Below are positions 61,245-64,000 of a stretch of DNA of 64,000 nt, piece by piece. The notes under the pieces are model-generated. The model did not search any database and was not told where the DNA came from. It worked only from the letters and a program-made list of their open reading frames with translations. The number at the start of each line of letters is the position of its first letter. Within the stretch, counting starts at the first letter, position 1. The position numbers and the translations under genes are program-made. Origin of the DNA: an uncultured Thiotrichaceae bacterium (GTDB lineage: Bacteria > Pseudomonadota > Gammaproteobacteria > Thiotrichales > Thiotrichaceae); contig CALAMO010000027.1 in assembly GCA_937925855.1 (NCBI GenBank), positions 62,001 through 126,000 on the forward strand, read 5' to 3'.

Positions 61245-62308
61245 ATCTGTTGGAACGCTACCTATGGAAAAATATTTTGGTCAGTATCTTGGTCACTTGG
61301 CTGGCCTTATCGATGCTGTTCGCACTGTTTGATTTTCTTTCTGAACTCGGCGATACCCAAGCAGAAACACGCTACGGTGCCTTACAGGCATTGCTCTACG
61401 TGTTGTATAAGCTACCGCGCACCCTGTACACCAATTTCCCTTACGCCGTACTCATTGGCAGCCTTATGGGCCTGGGCAATTTAGCGGCCCACAGTGAAAT
61501 TACCGCCATGCGGGCTGCCGGCCTATCGATCCGCCGCATTGTGTTCACCACGCTTAAACTGGGTCTCATGCTAGCGCTTGGGGCATTTGCTTTAGGTGAA
61601 TGGCTGGTCCCCAATAGTGAAGCCCACGCCCAAAATTTTAAAATGAATATGTTACAAAAACAGGTCGCGCGCTCCTCCGAAGGTACCTGGCTGAAAAACG
61701 GCGAACAGCTGCTGCATATCGACCGGATTTGGTCAGAACAGAGAATAGACGGCATTACGGTCTATCATATTGACCCACAGCGCGGCGGCATTAGCCGCAT
61801 ACTGCGAGCGCAAGGGGCGCTAAAGACAGAACAGCGCTGGGTCATTCAACGAGCAGAAGAACAGCGTTTTACGGACAGCGGGGTCACCGTCACTCGTTAT
61901 GAGACGCTAAATGAACCCGGCTTGCTGCCAGACAATATTCTTAGTATCGCCAGCGTCCGCCCGGAACAGCTAGCAGCGCATGAACTGGCAGAATTTATTA
62001 AACACCAGAATGAAAATGCCCTCAGCAGTGAACGCTTTGAGCTGGAATTTTGGAAACACTTCACCACACCGCTCTCGACCCTCGTCATGCTGATTCTTGC
62101 CGCGCCACTGGTCTTCGGGTTTCAGCGCAATACGGGCGCAGGCCAGCGCATTTTCATCGGCATTATCATCGGCATCACCTACCTGTTACTAGATCGCATT
62201 ATCAGCCGCACCGGACTGGTTTATGGCCTTTCACCGCTGATTTCTGCAACCCTGCCGCTGGTATTATTCAGTGGCATCGGCCTATTCATGCTCAAACGGG
62301 TACGCTAA
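61241..62308 (+). CDS. lptG: LPS export system permease LptG
   Basis: Partner of LptF in lipopolysaccharide extraction. From ATG 61241 (355 residues; the overlapping ATGA with lptF fixes the start) it begins NLLERYLWKNILVSILV, then the LIGSLMGLGNLAAHSEITAMRAAG segment (coupling helix part: SEITAMRAAGLS), a periplasmic beta-domain and the C-terminal LPLVLFSGIGLFMLKR. Typical LptG. A longer upstream frame overlapping lptF is not supported. Confidence 0.95.
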   Translation: MNLLERYLWKNILVSILVTWLALSMLFALFDFLSELGDTQAETRYGALQALLYVLYKLPRTLYTNFPYAVLIGSLMGLGNLAAHSEITAMRAAGLSIRRIVFTTLKLGLMLALGAFALGEWLVPNSEAHAQNFKMNMLQKQVARSSEGTWLKNGEQLLHIDRIWSEQRIDGITVYHIDPQRGGISRILRAQGALKTEQRWVIQRAEEQRFTDSGVTVTRYETLNEPGLLPDNILSIASVRPEQLAAHELAEFIKHQNENALSSERFELEFWKHFTTPLSTLVMLILAAPLVFGFQRNTGAGQRIFIGIIIGITYLLLDRIISRTGLVYGLSPLISATLPLVLFSGIGLFMLKRVR

Positions 62309-62397
62309 TTCAGCATTCAGTGAGGATTCATAAAAATTTGTACTTGGCCATCAAACCTTTTAAACTTTTGATTCGACAATAATTTTAACAAACGCAC

Positions 62398-62434
62398 AAC
62401 ACGCTTTTATTGAACACGCTTAATTAACACGCTT
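62398..62434. repeat. three direct copies of AACACGCTT upstream of the BON-repeat gene
   Basis: AACACGCTT occurs at 62398-62406, 62413-62421 and 62426-62434, spaced 15 and 13 bases apart, 27 to 63 bases before the downstream ATG. Such iterated sites suggest a cooperative regulator, or chance decay of a short repeat. Confidence 0.6.
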
Positions 62435-62460
62435 TTCTTGCTAACTAAGGATTAACAAAC

Positions 62461-64000
62461 ATGACATCAAAGCCCTGTTGGTATTGTCGCGGTTTACCGA
62501 AATTGTGGTGGTGGTTAGCCGCACTGCTTGGTTTACCTCTGCTTTTCTTTTTCATGATCTCAGACCGCCAGGGACCGGTGGAAAGTGACCTCAATGACCG
62601 AGTCAGAAAAGAACTTATCGACAGGGATGTTAGCTGGGCCGAAGTCAATCTGGCACAACGTGGGCGTGATGTTATGCTCAGCGGTGCCGCACCAGATGAA
62701 GCTGCGCGCGACCTCGCCGTCGCAACAGCAGAAGGTGTTTATGGTGTGCGTCAAGTTGACCATAACATTGAAATTCTACCGCTGAAGTCACCAGAGCTTG
62801 CGCTCAGCACCGATGGCAGCGGCATCACACTCCAGGGACTATTACCCAGCCAAGCCCATATCGACAGCACAGTCGCCGCGGCGGGTGAAGCCTTTGGGGC
62901 GGATAACGTACAAAACCAACTTAGCGTGGGCGAACGCCTGAAAGAATCGGCTTGGCTGGATAATATCGGAACCGTCTTGCCTGCGCTGGCAGGCTGGAAA
63001 CTAGCCACGCTAGCTATTAATGATGACGGCAGCAAAATCAGTGGCACCGCGCGCAGTGCTGACGCCAAAGACGCCGTATTACAGCAGGTCACAACCTTAT
63101 TCGGCGATAAAATGACCGATGAGGTCACCGTGCAGCCGTTACAGCCTGCTCGCTTAGCCACTCAAATGACTGATGGCAAGATCACTCTGAGCGGTCTATT
63201 GCCTACGCAGCAAGACGCTGCCAGCCTAGTGGAGGCTGCGGCCAAAAAACTCGGGGCTGATAACATCGTTAATGCCATTGAAGTGAACGATGACACCGCT
63301 GCTGCGCCATGGCTGCAGCAGGCTCAGCGCTTTTTAGGTACGCTGTCACCGGCGCTCACTAGCACCCGCATAGCTGATGATACGCTCACGCTGGAAGGCA
63401 CAGCCAACAGCTATCAGGCGCATATCAACACGCTAGGCGTGGCGCAGACCGCTATCGCCGGGAGCACACTGCGTTTACAGGATAATCTGACGGTTTCCGT
63501 CCCTGCACAGCCGGAGGCTAAGTATGCTGTCTTCACCCCGCCACCACCCGCAGGACAGCTGCAGGCTCGCTTTACTGACGATCAGCTCACACTGTCTGGC
63601 AGCTTAGCCAGCACACAGGAAGTTGAGGCCATCGTCTCTGCCGCCAGCACGCGCGTCGGCGCAAATAATGTGATTAATCAATTACAGGTTGATGCCGCAC
63701 ACAGTGCGGCGCCGTGGTTAGACAATGCCGGTCAGCTGTTATCCGGTCTGCCCACGCTACAAGGCGCTTTATCGATCAGCGATGCAGGCGCAGTCTTCAA
63801 CGGCACGACTGAAACCCGCGAGGATTATATGCGCGCCCTGCGGCAGGCACGTAGCGCGATGCAAGGACAATCCATTGCCTTTGAAAATAATGTGGTACTG
63901 GACACCCGCAGACTTGATCAGCTGTCGAAGGAAAAGGCCGAGGCCGAAAGGCTGGCGCGCGCGAAAGCCGAACAAGAACAGCTGGCGCGAGAACAGGCCG
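62461..64000 (+). CDS. BON-domain repeat membrane protein, 5' part (runs off the right edge)
   Basis: The frame is open from ATG 62461 to the window end (513 codons). Residues 16-33 are a membrane helix (LWWWLAALLGLPLLFFFM). The rest, as visible, consists of about seven BON-like modules of roughly 45 residues with the pattern G-x-x-x-L-x-G-x-x-...-A-A-x-x-x-x-G-A-x-N-V-x-N-x-L-x-V (for example ITLQGLLPS, GADNVQNQLSV, GADNIVNAIEV, GANNVINQLQV). Modules come in pairs separated by a WLxxxxxLxxLPAL linker. The last residues before the edge (KEKAEAERLARAKAEQEQLA) start a coiled coil. The expected continuation, by analogy with multi-BON OmpA proteins such as ArfA, is a C-terminal OmpA-type domain; that is not visible here. 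AAGG lies about ten bases upstream of the ATG. Confidence 0.8.
   Translation, partial: MTSKPCWYCRGLPKLWWWLAALLGLPLLFFFMISDRQGPVESDLNDRVRKELIDRDVSWAEVNLAQRGRDVMLSGAAPDEAARDLAVATAEGVYGVRQVDHNIEILPLKSPELALSTDGSGITLQGLLPSQAHIDSTVAAAGEAFGADNVQNQLSVGERLKESAWLDNIGTVLPALAGWKLATLAINDDGSKISGTARSADAKDAVLQQVTTLFGDKMTDEVTVQPLQPARLATQMTDGKITLSGLLPTQQDAASLVEAAAKKLGADNIVNAIEVNDDTAAAPWLQQAQRFLGTLSPALTSTRIADDTLTLEGTANSYQAHINTLGVAQTAIAGSTLRLQDNLTVSVPAQPEAKYAVFTPPPPAGQLQARFTDDQLTLSGSLASTQEVEAIVSAASTRVGANNVINQLQVDAAHSAAPWLDNAGQLLSGLPTLQGALSISDAGAVFNGTTETREDYMRALRQARSAMQGQSIAFENNVVLDTRRLDQLSKEKAEAERLARAKAEQEQLAREQA

Noticed and set aside
1-64000. tRNA, rRNA, CRISPR, prophage or insertion sequences
   Set aside because: I looked through the intergenic gaps for tRNA arms, repeat-spacer arrays, integrases and transposases and found none I could support.

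Overview
The window reads as ordinary, dense chromosome of a gammaproteobacterium. The evidence is the set of gene neighbourhoods: leuC-leuD-asd-fimV-truA, minC-minD-minE, rsfS-rlmH-maf-rng, lptF-lptG, mnmG-rsmG-parA-parB, and the gammaproteobacterial proteins ZapD and FimV. A periplasmic double-thioredoxin protein, several redox enzymes and a small cytochrome c would suit a sulfur-oxidising lineage such as Thiotrichales, but that is a guess. I see no rRNA, tRNA, CRISPR array, prophage or insertion sequence.

Layout. 1-9.6 kb (minus strand): NamZ-like glycosidase, mnmG-rsmG-parA-parB, rpsT, coaE, zapD, a DUF1244 protein, xseB, ispA and the 5' part of dxs. 9.7-12.7 kb: a DsbA-like protein, a DUF4124 coiled-coil protein and a Deg/HtrA-type periplasmic protease. 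12.9-23.7 kb, the most accessory stretch (mostly plus strand): a single-subunit molybdopterin oxidoreductase with a MetR-like regulator, a CurA-type reductase, two LivG/LivF-type ATPases without permeases, a DMT exporter, ribokinase and nucleoside hydrolase (overlapping genes), a 2-oxoglutarate/Fe(II) oxygenase and, convergent with it, a uridine-kinase-like enzyme. 23.8-28.1 kb (minus): an apparent operon rmuC - MotA/TolQ-like subunit - MotB/ExbD-like subunit with a very long coiled coil - secreted SH3 protein, closed by a good terminator. This is the best candidate for an undescribed system. 28.2-30.7 kb: a TlpA-like thioredoxin and minCDE. 31-45.3 kb: a Sel1-repeat protein, mfd, truA, fimV, asd, leuD, leuC and a divergent LysR regulator.

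45.4-52.4 kb: cytochrome c, the rng-maf-rlmH-rsfS group, a cupin/App1 phosphatase pair, a double-thioredoxin protein and a GNAT acetyltransferase. 52.4-57.4 kb (minus): a peptide-type ABC transporter (two permeases, one fused double ATPase, no binding protein) followed by a lytic transglycosylase. 57.5-64 kb: a hypothetical protein, an ankyrin-repeat protein, lptF-lptG and the 5' part of a large BON-repeat membrane protein that leaves the window.

Themes. Cell-envelope work dominates: peptidoglycan turnover (NamZ, transglycosylase), LPS export (LptFG), polar organisation (FimV), division (ZapD, Min) and periplasmic quality control (Deg-type protease, thioredoxins). Start codons deserve care: rpsT, minC and minD use TTG, and ispA, maf, rmuC and fimV use GTG. 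All functional statements rest on recognising sequence families by eye; no database search or structure prediction was run.
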